A stretch of DNA of 32,023 nt, from NCBI GenBank assembly GCA_016871055.1, contig VFZW01000027.1, positions 1 through 32,023 on the forward strand. Direction: 5' to 3'. The notes beneath the pieces are model-generated. The model was not told the origin of the DNA, ran no database searches, and saw nothing but the letters and a program-made list of their open reading frames with translations. Both the position numbers and the translations under genes were made by a program. This DNA comes from Acidobacteriota bacterium. Its GTDB lineage: Bacteria > Acidobacteriota > Terriglobia > Bryobacterales > Bryobacteraceae. Shown here in pieces: positions 1 to 7,262 of the stretch. Numbering within the stretch: position 1 is the first letter of the stretch; each line of letters opens with the position of its first letter.

Positions 1-762
1 CACTATATGCCCCACCGCGTTTACGGAGAGCACGTCGCCTACATGTTCCAAACGCCGACCACCGCCGTCTGGAAAAAACTCTACGACGAAGGAAAGCTCA
101 ACGCCGCGCAGAGCCGCTTCTGGCAGACCAAACCGCACGAAGAGTTGTTCGATCTCGATAACGACCGCGACGAAGTCAACGACATCGCTTCGCGGCAACC
201 CGCCATCACCGCCCGCCTCCGCGCCGCCGTCGACGAATGGATCGTCTCCACGAACGATCGCGGCTTCCTCCCCGAAGCCGAGCTTCACGATCCCGCTCGT
301 TCCAGCTACGACGTCAAGAAGATCAAACCCATGGCTGACCTCGCCGCCTCGACAAAAGACGGCGTTGACGCGCAGTTCGCCGCCGGCTTGAAAGACGCCG
401 ACTCGGCCGTTCGTTACTGGGCTACCATGGGTTTGCTCATCCGTAAAAAGACCACCGGACTCGCCGCGCTCATGAAAGCGGACGCTTCGCCTTCCGTCCG
501 AGCCATCGCAGCCGAAGCCGTCGGCCGTTACGGCACTGCCGCCGAAGCTGCCGCGGCCGCCGAAATTCTCGCTGGCCTCGGCGACATGTCCAAACACGGC
601 GTCTACGTCGCAATGCTCGCCTTGAACTCGCTCGACGCTCTCGGCCCGCGCAACGCCTCCGTCCGCACCAAGGTGAAGCAACTTCCCATCAAGGTCGAAG
701 GCATGCCGCAGCGCGGCGGCGGAACGTTTGGACCGCTGATACGCGCCATCGCCGGAAGCTAA
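1..762 (+). CDS. sulfatase C-terminal part with HEAT-like tail (5' end outside window)
   Basis: The reading frame is open from base 1, so only the C-terminal part of the protein is present. The stretch with HEELFDLDNDRDEVNDIA is the typical end of a type I sulfatase of the heparan N-sulfatase/arylsulfatase class (DUF4976-like region), where the final strand precedes a helix that closes the sulfatase fold. The catalytic CxPxR site must lie upstream of the window. After the sulfatase end, about 130 residues rich in Ala (ADSAVRYWATMGLL, SPSVRAIAAEAVGRYG) look like two or three HEAT-type helical repeats, as in several Acidobacteria and Planctomycetes sulfatases. The family hydrolyses sulfate esters or sulfamates, usually in the periplasm. 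The next gene starts 7 nt after the stop, so the two are probably co-transcribed. The family call is firm; the substrate is unknown. Confidence 0.85.
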   Translation, partial: HYMPHRVYGEHVAYMFQTPTTAVWKKLYDEGKLNAAQSRFWQTKPHEELFDLDNDRDEVNDIASRQPAITARLRAAVDEWIVSTNDRGFLPEAELHDPARSSYDVKKIKPMADLAASTKDGVDAQFAAGLKDADSAVRYWATMGLLIRKKTTGLAALMKADASPSVRAIAAEAVGRYGTAAEAAAAAEILAGLGDMSKHGVYVAMLALNSLDALGPRNASVRTKVKQLPIKVEGMPQRGGGTFGPLIRAIAGS

Positions 763-769
763 CCGCAAC

Positions 770-1807
770 GTGCGAATCGGTCTAGACGCCACTCCGCTCA
801 TCTCGCCCACGGGCGGCGTGCCGCGCTACGTTCGCGAACTCCATGCGGCGCTGCAATCGCTCGGCGCCGCCGATGAATTTTCGCTCTTTACCGATCAACC
901 GGTCGACGGCGCCATCGGTCCCCGTAATTCGGTGCTGGAAAAACGATGGTGGCTTGCCGGTCTCCCGATGGCCCTTCGCCGCCACCGCATCGACGTGTTT
1001 CACGGCACGGAGTTTTCGGTTCCGTATTTCCCAGTCGCGGCCAGCGTCATGTCGATCAACGATCTATCGCCCTGGCTCAATCCCGAGTGGCATTCAACCG
1101 CCGATCGCGTCCGCCAGCGCACGCCGATTCTGCTTCGCCTCGGCCTGGCCACAATGGTGCTCACGCTCAGCGAAGCCGTGCGCCGCCAGGCGATCAAACA
1201 CTTCTCGCTCGATCCGGCGCGCGTCGTTGCCGTGCCTCTCGCTGCCGCAAACACATTCCAGCCCGTGAATGTTCAAGCACCCGCCGAGCCGTACTTCCTT
1301 TACGTCGGCGCGATCGAACCGCGCAAGAATCTGCCTCTGCTCGTCGAAGCGTGGCGCGAAGTCAGGAAGCGTCATCCCGTGCGTCTTGTGATCGCCGGCA
1401 AACGCCGTGAAGACGGTCCTCGCATCGAGCCCTCCGAAGGCCTCCAACTCCTCGGCGCCGTCGACGAGGCCGAACTACCCGCGATCTACTCCGGCGCTCT
1501 CGCCGCCGTCTACCCGACGTTCTACGAAGGGTTCGGCCTGCCCATCGTAGAAGCTATGCAATGTGGCGCGCCTGTCATTACTTCGGAGGACGAGTCGGTT
1601 GTCGAAGTCGCCGGCGGCGCCGCGCTCCACGCGCCGGCGACAAATCCCAAACCATGGGTCGCCGCAATGACGCGCGTGATCGAGGACGCCGCGCTTCGCG
1701 AGTCGCTCAAAGCGCAAGGCCTCGAACGCGCCCGGGCATTCTCCTGGGAGCGTACCGCGCGCGAAACGCTTGCCGTCTATCGGGAAGCCCATCGCCGTTT
1801 TCGATAA
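770..1807 (+). CDS. GT4-family glycosyltransferase (group 1)
   Basis: This is a 345-residue glycosyltransferase of the GT-B fold. The N-terminal domain opens with RIGLDATPLISPTGGVPRY, the usual glycine-rich acceptor-side loop of GT4 enzymes. The C-terminal nucleotide-sugar domain has GAIEPRKNLPLLVEAW, with Arg185 and Lys186 at the expected phosphate-binding place, and the EX7E motif EGFGLPIVE at Glu253-Glu261 followed by GAPVITS. Such enzymes transfer a sugar from an activated donor to a glycan or lipid acceptor at the cytoplasmic face of the membrane. The start is a GTG 7 nt after the upstream stop; it was chosen because the homologous N-terminus begins exactly there. No signal peptide is present, as expected. 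Donor and acceptor cannot be told from sequence. It sits between a sulfatase and a glycoside hydrolase, but I see no other capsule or LPS genes. Confidence 0.9.
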   Translation: MRIGLDATPLISPTGGVPRYVRELHAALQSLGAADEFSLFTDQPVDGAIGPRNSVLEKRWWLAGLPMALRRHRIDVFHGTEFSVPYFPVAASVMSINDLSPWLNPEWHSTADRVRQRTPILLRLGLATMVLTLSEAVRRQAIKHFSLDPARVVAVPLAAANTFQPVNVQAPAEPYFLYVGAIEPRKNLPLLVEAWREVRKRHPVRLVIAGKRREDGPRIEPSEGLQLLGAVDEAELPAIYSGALAAVYPTFYEGFGLPIVEAMQCGAPVITSEDESVVEVAGGAALHAPATNPKPWVAAMTRVIEDAALRESLKAQGLERARAFSWERTARETLAVYREAHRRFR

Positions 1808-1810
1808 ACT
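1805..1810 (+). promoter_or_regulatory. possible -10 element upstream of the glycoside hydrolase gene
   Basis: The hexamer TAAACT overlaps the stop codon of the glycosyltransferase gene and ends 8 nt before the ATG at 1819. It fits the TANNNT pattern seen before several other starts in this window. There is no clear -35 and no Shine-Dalgarno sequence. The assignment is inference. Confidence 0.3.
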
Positions 1811-1818
1811 CAAACGAT

Positions 1819-2898
1819 ATGATCCGCCGCCGTGACCTCGCGTCGCTGTTTGCCACGCCACTCCTCGCCGCTGTCAAGAAACCGAAGACCTCGGTCTCCA
1901 TTCGAGGCGACATGTTCTTCATCAACGGCAAGCCGACCTATCAAGGCCGCTCCTGGAAAGGCAAGAAGATCGAGGGCTTGCTGATGAACTCGCGCGTCGT
2001 GCAAGGCATCTACGACGACATCAACCCCGAAACCGCCGTGCGTTGGGCTTACCCCGATACCAAGAAGTGGGACGCCAATCGCAACACCAACGAGTTCATT
2101 GCCGCCATGCCGCTCTGGCGCAAACACGGCCTGCTTGCGTTCACTATCAACCTGCAAGGGGGCAGCCCCGAAGGCTATTCGAAGTCGCAGCCGTGGAACA
2201 ACAGCGCCATCGCCGAGGACGGCTCTCTCCGCCCCGGCTACATGGCGCGCCTGGAACGAATTCTCGATCGCGCCGACGCGCTCGGCATGGTCGCCATCGT
2301 CGGCTACTACTACTTCGGTCAGGACCAGCGCGTGAAGGACGAAGCCGCCGTCAAACGCAGCGTCGTCAACGCCACCCAGTGGTTGCTCGACAAGAACTAT
2401 CGCAACGTGCTCGTCGAGCTGAACAACGAGTGCAACATCCCCGCCTACGATCACGCCATCCTCAGGCAGGACCGCATCCACGAGTTGATCGAAACCGTGC
2501 GCGGCATGACGAAGGATGGCCGGCGTCTGTTGGTCGGCACCAGCTACGGCGGCCGCTTCATCCCGCTGCCTAACGTCGTCAAAACGTCGGACTTCATTCT
2601 CATCCACGGCAACGGCGTGACGGACCCCAAGCGCATCACCGAAATGGTGCGCGAAACGCGCAAGGTCGAAGGCTGCCGCCCCATGCCCGTACTCTTCAAC
2701 GAGGACGATCACTTCGACTTCGATAAGCCCGAAAACAACTTCGTCAACGCGGTGAACGAATACTGCTCCTGGGGCTATTTCGATCCTGGCAAAAGCGACT
2801 ACGCCGACGGCTATCAGTGCCCGCCCGTCAACTGGGGCATCAACTCCGATCGCAAGAAGGCGTTCTTCAAACTCCTCAATGAAATCACGGGCGCGTAG
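1819..2898 (+). CDS. secreted clan-A glycoside hydrolase (GH5-like)
   Basis: The 359-residue protein starts with MIRRRDLASLFATPLLAA, a short twin-arginine-like export signal, so it probably acts outside the cytoplasm. The body has the marks of a (beta/alpha)8 clan GH-A glycosidase. VLVELNNECN carries the Asn-Glu pair (Glu204) expected for the acid/base at the end of strand 4, and PVLFNEDDH carries Glu295, the likely nucleophile at the end of strand 7. HGNG near residue 263 matches the conserved strand-6 region. Such enzymes retain the anomeric configuration and cleave beta-linked polysaccharides; the substrate is not identifiable here. The frame is open far upstream within the glycosyltransferase gene, but the ATG at 1819, 11 nt after that gene's stop, gives the export signal and is preferred. 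No carbohydrate-binding module is present. Confidence 0.75.
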   Translation: MIRRRDLASLFATPLLAAVKKPKTSVSIRGDMFFINGKPTYQGRSWKGKKIEGLLMNSRVVQGIYDDINPETAVRWAYPDTKKWDANRNTNEFIAAMPLWRKHGLLAFTINLQGGSPEGYSKSQPWNNSAIAEDGSLRPGYMARLERILDRADALGMVAIVGYYYFGQDQRVKDEAAVKRSVVNATQWLLDKNYRNVLVELNNECNIPAYDHAILRQDRIHELIETVRGMTKDGRRLLVGTSYGGRFIPLPNVVKTSDFILIHGNGVTDPKRITEMVRETRKVEGCRPMPVLFNEDDHFDFDKPENNFVNAVNEYCSWGYFDPGKSDYADGYQCPPVNWGINSDRKKAFFKLLNEITGA

Positions 2899-3057
2899 AA
2901 GTTCTCAACTCTCCATCGCATCCGAGATCAGCCCCTCAATCCACTCCGTGGCATCCCATTCTCGTTCGACGGCGAGGCTCATATCATCTTACGAATCCTC
3001 ATCCTGTTCTTGCCTATTGTGTCGATGATGCTGTGGCCGGACAATAACTGAGCTCCC
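2899..3057. other. convergent intergenic region with a 25-codon ORF
   Basis: This 159-bp gap lies between the convergent hydrolase gene and the prodomain-like gene. On the minus strand, ATG 2982-2980 to TGA 2907-2905 encodes a 25-residue peptide beginning MSLAVEREWDATEWI and ending in SDAMES. I see no ribosome binding site and no known family; it may be the remnant of a small antitoxin-like gene or chance. No convincing terminator hairpin is visible. Confidence 0.3.
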
Positions 3058-3477
3058 TCACCACAAATGCGAAACCGCCGCGATCCCTATCGGCGGCCCC
3101 GCCCCCTTGGAGCCCGAATACTCCACCCAGACACTCTCCCCATCCACAACACCCGTCCAAAAATCCCCATCCCCATTCGGCCCCTTCGCCGCGAACGACT
3201 GAGCCGCGCCTGCCCCGCGCACCGAGAGTGTCCCATCGACAAACTCAGTCACGTGCAGTCGCAGCCCCTTGGCCCCCTTCGAAACGATTCGCAGCCGCCA
3301 CACTCCATCCTTCCACTTACCCTTGCCGAGCATCTTGGAAGAAACAGCCCTGTGCACGCCGGCCGCCTGCACTCCAGGCTTCGGAAGAGCCGACCGCTCC
3401 TTCTCAGTCAGCGGGCCGAGTTTCACCGTCTGCGCCGCGAGGCCGCAGACGGTGAGAACCATCGCTACTCGCGCCAC
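3058..3477 (-). CDS. secreted stand-alone copy of the protease prodomain
   Basis: The 139-residue protein begins with a signal peptide (MARVAMVLTVCGLAAQ). The rest aligns by eye with residues 33-166 of the protease at 5891-7198. Shared landmarks are GPLTEKERS versus APLSTAERN, VHRAVSS versus VHRAAPG, GLRLHVTEF versus GLRLHFRNF, GDGDFWTGVVDGESVWVEY versus GDGEFWSEFVEGESVVLEY, and VSHLW versus VSHVF. It stops where the protease's catalytic domain would begin, so it is a prodomain without a protease. In secreted proteases such regions act as folding aids or inhibitors; a trans-acting inhibitor or foldase is possible here but is inference. The GTG start is supported by AAGGAG 8 nt upstream. An ATG 15 nt inside the gene is the alternative. 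It overlaps the end of the PPC-repeat gene by 13 nt, so the genes are translationally coupled. Confidence 0.75.
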   Translation of the reverse strand: MARVAMVLTVCGLAAQTVKLGPLTEKERSALPKPGVQAAGVHRAVSSKMLGKGKWKDGVWRLRIVSKGAKGLRLHVTEFVDGTLSVRGAGAAQSFAAKGPNGDGDFWTGVVDGESVWVEYSGSKGAGPPIGIAAVSHLW

Positions 3478-5855
3478 GGTTTCTTCTCCTTGAGCAACGG
3501 CAACCCATCCACCGGCCTCGCCGATTTCTCGAACCGTTCCAATCGCATCCGCTTCGGCGCATCGCCCGCCGATTGGTCGACCACCGAAACAGTTCCCGTC
3601 GCTCGTGCGCCCGTCGAGAACAGCCCGATCGCAATGTAGTAGGTCCCTGACCGCAGCGGCGAATTCACCCCCGGCTGAATCGTCACGCGCTCGCTGCCGC
3701 CAACGCCCGCCGATCGGAAATCCGCCACGACGTTTCCATTCTGCACCGCCGGGGGAGCACCGTAACGCACGTACAGATCCGTATCGACGCCTTCCTGATC
3801 CGTCGTCAATACGATCTCCATTTTCGAGACGCTCGCCACATCCAGTCGAAACGCATTCGATCCCGAGAACAGCGTCGGCGTCGCCACGGGCCCGACCTCA
3901 TACCGTACCGAGTCGTTCAGAGACAGCGTCCGCGTCTGTCCGGTCGGCGGCGCTGTCGTCCCTCGTTCGATCGTCGCCGTCACCGTCCCGTTCACCTGAA
4001 CGTTCCGCGCGAAGTTGCCGATCGCGATGAAATACACGCCCGGCTCCAGCGGCGGATTCGACGTACGCGTAACCGTGATTACCTCGTTGCCTGTCGAACC
4101 TTCCGAGTAGTAATCGGCCACCAGATTGTCGCCCGCCAAATCGATATCCGCCCCGCGCCGCACATACAAATCGAGATCCGCGGCCGGCGTCGTCGTGTTC
4201 AAGCGCACCGTCATCGATGTCGCTCCTTGTGGTACGGCAATCCGGAATCCCGCGTTGCCGGCATGAAGCGTTGGCTGTGTCACCGGTGCGTAGGTGAACG
4301 GCGCCGGAACGCCCGAACTCAACTCCACCGCACGCTGCGGAGGAGGCGGCGCCGAGTCGATAAACACGGTCACGAAGCCCTGCACATCAATGCCTGATGT
4401 GAACAGCCCGAGATTGATGTAGTAGGTACCCACGCGAAGGGGCGGCGTTGATGTCGGCCGGATATCGAGATCCTCGTCGCCCGTGTCTCCCGTCGAACGG
4501 TGATCGGATAAGATGCTCCCGCCCGACACCACCGGCGCCTGTTCGTACCGCACGAACAAATCGACGTCGGCGCGCGGCGTAACCGTTCGTACTTCGACGC
4601 GCATCCGCGTCGCGCCCTGCGGCACCGTCACCCGGAACGACGGATCCAGAATCAGCGATGCCGAATTCACGGACGCCAAACGGAACGCCTGCTGCACCCC
4701 CACCAGCAACGGTTGTGCGACCGCATTACCTCCTTGGCCGGTATTGATCGTTGCCAGGATCGTCCCTTGAACGCGCACGTTCGGTGTGAACAATCCCAGA
4801 GCGATGAAGTACGTGCCGGAGCGCAGTGCCGGCGTCGATGTCGGCGTAATGACAATCGTCTCATCGCCCGAATCCGACTCCGAACGATAGTCCGCCACCA
4901 CCGATCCACCCGAAACCACCGGCGCCGACCCTTCGCGCACATACAAATCCAAATCGGCGCCAGGTGTCGTCGTGCGGATGCGGACTTCAAGCCTCGTGGC
5001 TCCCGCCGGCACCGCGATCTGATATCCGGTACCGACCAGCGACGGCGAAGTCACCGGGCCTACCGAATACGTCGCCGGTACACCCGAGTTCAACGTTCCA
5101 CCCGAACCCGCCGGTGGCGGCGGCGAGCTGCCTCCTGTCACCGTCGCCGTCAATCGCGACGTGATCCTTGTGTTGATCGAAAACACCCCGAGATGAATGA
5201 AATACGTCCCGGGCCGCAACGCCGGACTCGATGTCGGCGTAATCACAATCGTTTCGTTCCCATCCGGTCCCTCCGATCGATGATCGGCCACCGCCGTACC
5301 GTTCGCGATCGTCACCGCATCGCCGAACCGCGCGTACAAGTCCACATCCACCGACCGGTTATCGGTCTCCAAACGGATCTCAAGCCGCGTCGCTCCCGCC
5401 GGCACGGCGATCGAATACGAACTCGTTCCGGACAGCAGTTGTGGACCTGTTACCGGCTCGATCGTGATGTTGCGAACCTGCCCCGACGTGAGCGCCTGCG
5501 CTCCCGTCGATGGCGTGCTACCGCCACCACCGCCCGCTGTGATGATCGCCGTAATCGTGCCCTCCACCGCTACTCCCGGCGTGAATACCGCCAGCGTCGC
5601 GAAGTATGCGCCCGCGCGCAGCGGTGGGTTCGAAGTCGGCGTGATCACCACTGTCTCGTTCCCCGATTCCGTCTCGGCCGAGTAATCGGCCGTCACTCGC
5701 CCGCCATCGGCATCCGGCGCCGATCCCGCGCGCACAAACAGATCGACATCCGCGTTCGGAGTGGTCGTCCGGACTCGAATCTCCAGCCGCGTCGCCCCTT
5801 GCGGAACCTCGATTCGATAGGTCCCCGCGCCGCTCATCAAAGTCGGCCCCTCCAC
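3465..5855 (-). CDS. six PPC-like repeats: C-terminal part of the adjacent protease, out of frame
   Basis: This frame encodes six tandem PPC-like beta-sandwich units (bacterial pre-peptidase C-terminal family). They lie at about residues 1-107, 122-240, 255-371, 383-500, 512-630 and 644-760, counted from the GTG at 5855. Each unit has a VPxGATRLEIR strand, a TPxADVDLYVR strand, an ADYRSE/ADHRSE turn, ITPTSxPPLRxGTYF and a final IALGLFT strand. Linkers are Gly/Pro/Ser rich. The tail DAPKRMRLERFEKSARPVDG has no similarity I recognise. There is no signal peptide. Upstream of residue 1 the same frame reads GTPPPPPPSGGGTTLTNNT, a linker that joins the protease frame if one base is restored near 5935-5942. 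PPC domains are normally C-terminal extensions of secreted proteases, often removed during maturation. I therefore read this as the severed second half of the protease gene; independent translation is unlikely. Confidence 0.8.
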   Translation of the reverse strand: MEGPTLMSGAGTYRIEVPQGATRLEIRVRTTTPNADVDLFVRAGSAPDADGGRVTADYSAETESGNETVVITPTSNPPLRAGAYFATLAVFTPGVAVEGTITAIITAGGGGGSTPSTGAQALTSGQVRNITIEPVTGPQLLSGTSSYSIAVPAGATRLEIRLETDNRSVDVDLYARFGDAVTIANGTAVADHRSEGPDGNETIVITPTSSPALRPGTYFIHLGVFSINTRITSRLTATVTGGSSPPPPAGSGGTLNSGVPATYSVGPVTSPSLVGTGYQIAVPAGATRLEVRIRTTTPGADLDLYVREGSAPVVSGGSVVADYRSESDSGDETIVITPTSTPALRSGTYFIALGLFTPNVRVQGTILATINTGQGGNAVAQPLLVGVQQAFRLASVNSASLILDPSFRVTVPQGATRMRVEVRTVTPRADVDLFVRYEQAPVVSGGSILSDHRSTGDTGDEDLDIRPTSTPPLRVGTYYINLGLFTSGIDVQGFVTVFIDSAPPPPQRAVELSSGVPAPFTYAPVTQPTLHAGNAGFRIAVPQGATSMTVRLNTTTPAADLDLYVRRGADIDLAGDNLVADYYSEGSTGNEVITVTRTSNPPLEPGVYFIAIGNFARNVQVNGTVTATIERGTTAPPTGQTRTLSLNDSVRYEVGPVATPTLFSGSNAFRLDVASVSKMEIVLTTDQEGVDTDLYVRYGAPPAVQNGNVVADFRSAGVGGSERVTIQPGVNSPLRSGTYYIAIGLFSTGARATGTVSVVDQSAGDAPKRMRLERFEKSARPVDGLPLLKEKKPWRE
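3486..3491 (-). promoter_or_regulatory. ribosome binding site deciding the GTG start at 3477
   Basis: AAGGAG on the minus strand ends 8 nt before GTG 3477-3475. This is ideal spacing, better than the 23 nt to the ATG at 3462, so the GTG start is preferred. The site lies inside the last codons of the upstream PPC-repeat gene. Confidence 0.6.
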
Positions 5856-5905
5856 CGCGGCAAATCGGAACGTCGTCGCGGTGTTGTTGGTCAGCGTTGT
5901 GCCGC
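3576..5905 (-). repeat. six tandem PPC-like protein repeats
   Basis: The DNA holds six diverged coding units of about 117-120 codons separated by linkers of 11-15 codons. The period is roughly 375-400 bp. The best conserved block is the PTSxPxLRxGTYF segment, present in recognisable form in all six; the sixth (GVNSPLRSGTYY) and fifth (RTSNPPLEPGVYF) are the most changed. Divergence between units indicates old duplications rather than a recent expansion. Confidence 0.85.
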
Positions 5906-7198
5906 CACCCGATGGCGGCGGAGGCGGCGGAGTGCCCCGCCCGTCGTCCGCTCCTCAAGAAACGCCTGCAACGACGGATACGCCGTCGAGAATCTTCCAT
6001 ACCAATCGAACGCCGGATTCAAATCGCACTCGGTCTTCCCTGCCGGCGGCTTCGGTCCACCCGACAACATGCCGACAATCAATCCATCGGCGTTGAACAG
6101 CGGCGACCCAGACGACCCACCCTCGGTCACCCCTTCCCGCCAATTGATCGTATAGTAGACGCCTTCCGGCCGTCCGCGCACCGGAATCGCATCGCCGCGC
6201 GCGCCAAACGATATGCGCTGAAAATCCCCGCCGGGATGATGGATACCCGTCACATCGCCGCCCACCGGATGTTCGTCCGGCGTCCATCCCGAAAAAGTCA
6301 CCGTGTCCGGTAACGTGCCGTTCAATCGCAACAGTGTAAAGTCGCCCTGCTCCAGGCCTCCGCCTGTCAAATACGTCGCGCCCAGCGTGGTGGGTAGCTG
6401 CCGCAGATTCTTCGGCGCGCCGCCGCACGACACCGCCGTGTAACCCCAAAACACCTGTACCGATCGAGCCTCGGCCGCGTTGTTGACGCAGTGGTCCGCC
6501 GTCAGAAAGTACGGAATGCCGCTCGAATTCCGCGTGTTCACCACCGATCCCGAACACAACGCCCCGCCGCCGTTCGTCTCGAACAAATAGCGGCCCACCG
6601 ACCGCGCCCGCTCCGCCCACTCCGGATGGCACGTCACGTCCTTGTTGCAAGACAGCGCTTCCCGCCGTGCTGATGCCTTCCCCGTCCCCGGAAGAACTTC
6701 ATGAAACACGTGGCTCACCACATCGACCTCAAACGGAAGCTTCCCTCCGCGCGAAGTCTCATACTCCAATACCACCGATTCGCCCTCGACGAACTCCGAC
6801 CAGAACTCGCCATCTCCAAAAACTCCTCGCGCCGTATACGGTCCCGCGAAGTAGCCTTCGGTCGCCCCATCGGCCGGATACATCCACACGCGTCCCTCGC
6901 CAGCGTTGAAGTTGCGGAAGTGCAGCCGCAGCCCGAGCGCTTCGGGTGATCGCAATGCCGCACGATACAGAGCCTTGCCATCCGCTGTGCGCGACCACTG
7001 ACCTTGCGCCAGCCAATCCCCCGGCGCCGCCCGGTGCACGCTCGCTCGCGTCAACCCCGCGCGCAACTCCGCTTGATTCCGCTCCGCCGTCGACAAAGGC
7101 GCTAACCAGCGTTCGGCCGGCCGCCCCATCCGTCCTCCGGGAGGTGTCTGCGCCGCCACCGAAATCGCCATCAATCCAACAGCCAGGAAAGTCCGCAT
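5891..7198 (-). CDS. secreted lysyl-endopeptidase-like serine protease (chymotrypsin fold)
   Basis: The 435-residue protein starts with a signal peptide (MRTFLAVGLMAISVAAQ), followed by a prodomain (about 33-170) and a trypsin-fold protease (about 180-415). The triad is visible: His236 in YFLTADHC, Asp286 in EQGDFTLLRL and Ser363 in EGGSSGSPLF. GIHHPGGDFQRIS and the Cys pattern (184, 190, 215, 237, 258, 391) resemble Achromobacter lysyl endopeptidase, so cleavage after Lys is a reasonable guess but unproven. The frame ends in an atypical basic tail (ALRRLRRHRVAAQR) right after EERTTGG. In the neighbouring frame the expected Pro-rich linker to six PPC repeats continues. A single extra base near 5935-5942 would give one protein of about 1244 residues. 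The frame also extends upstream of 7198, but the ATG there gives the signal peptide. It diverges from the PQQ dehydrogenase gene across 64 bp. Confidence 0.85.
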   Translation of the reverse strand: MRTFLAVGLMAISVAAQTPPGGRMGRPAERWLAPLSTAERNQAELRAGLTRASVHRAAPGDWLAQGQWSRTADGKALYRAALRSPEALGLRLHFRNFNAGEGRVWMYPADGATEGYFAGPYTARGVFGDGEFWSEFVEGESVVLEYETSRGGKLPFEVDVVSHVFHEVLPGTGKASARREALSCNKDVTCHPEWAERARSVGRYLFETNGGGALCSGSVVNTRNSSGIPYFLTADHCVNNAAEARSVQVFWGYTAVSCGGAPKNLRQLPTTLGATYLTGGGLEQGDFTLLRLNGTLPDTVTFSGWTPDEHPVGGDVTGIHHPGGDFQRISFGARGDAIPVRGRPEGVYYTINWREGVTEGGSSGSPLFNADGLIVGMLSGGPKPPAGKTECDLNPAFDWYGRFSTAYPSLQAFLEERTTGGALRRLRRHRVAAQR

Positions 7199-7249
7199 AT
7201 TCACTAGTAGCTTAGTGGATTGCGCGGGCGATTCGTTACACAGCCGTGA

Positions 7250-7255
7250 CATAAT
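7250..7255 (+). promoter_or_regulatory. possible -10 element of the PQQ dehydrogenase gene
   Basis: CATAAT differs from TATAAT at one base and ends 7 nt before the ATG at 7263. Transcription would start at or next to the start codon, giving a leaderless or near-leaderless transcript. No -35 with good spacing and no Shine-Dalgarno sequence are visible. The divergent protease gene starts at 7198. Confidence 0.35.
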
Positions 7256-7262
7256 CGCCCCT

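Noticed and set aside
1810-2712. 300-codon minus-strand frame opposite the glycoside hydrolase
   Set aside because: The composition (Val/Asp/Ala/Gly/His runs) is that of a shadow frame, and the plus-strand gene has catalytic motifs and an export signal.
2905-2982. 25-codon minus-strand ORF as an antitoxin gene
   Set aside because: It has no ribosome binding site, no toxin partner and no recognisable DNA-binding pattern; kept only as a note on the intergenic region.
3576-5905. DNA-level tandem repeat or CRISPR-like array
   Set aside because: The periodicity of roughly 375-400 bp comes from diverged protein domains; there are no short identical repeats with unique spacers.
5935-5943. Programmed -1 ribosomal frameshift at the protease linker
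   Set aside because: The tract is not a classic X XXY YYZ heptamer read in the zero frame, and I see no obvious pseudoknot. A base-count error or mutation is more likely, so it is reported only as a frame break.
4713-6155. Long open frame (480 codons) on the plus strand opposite the PPC repeats and protease
   Set aside because: Its product is an Arg/His-rich low-complexity chain with no domain. It is antisense to clearly conserved protein repeats; GC-rich third positions keep the opposite strand open.
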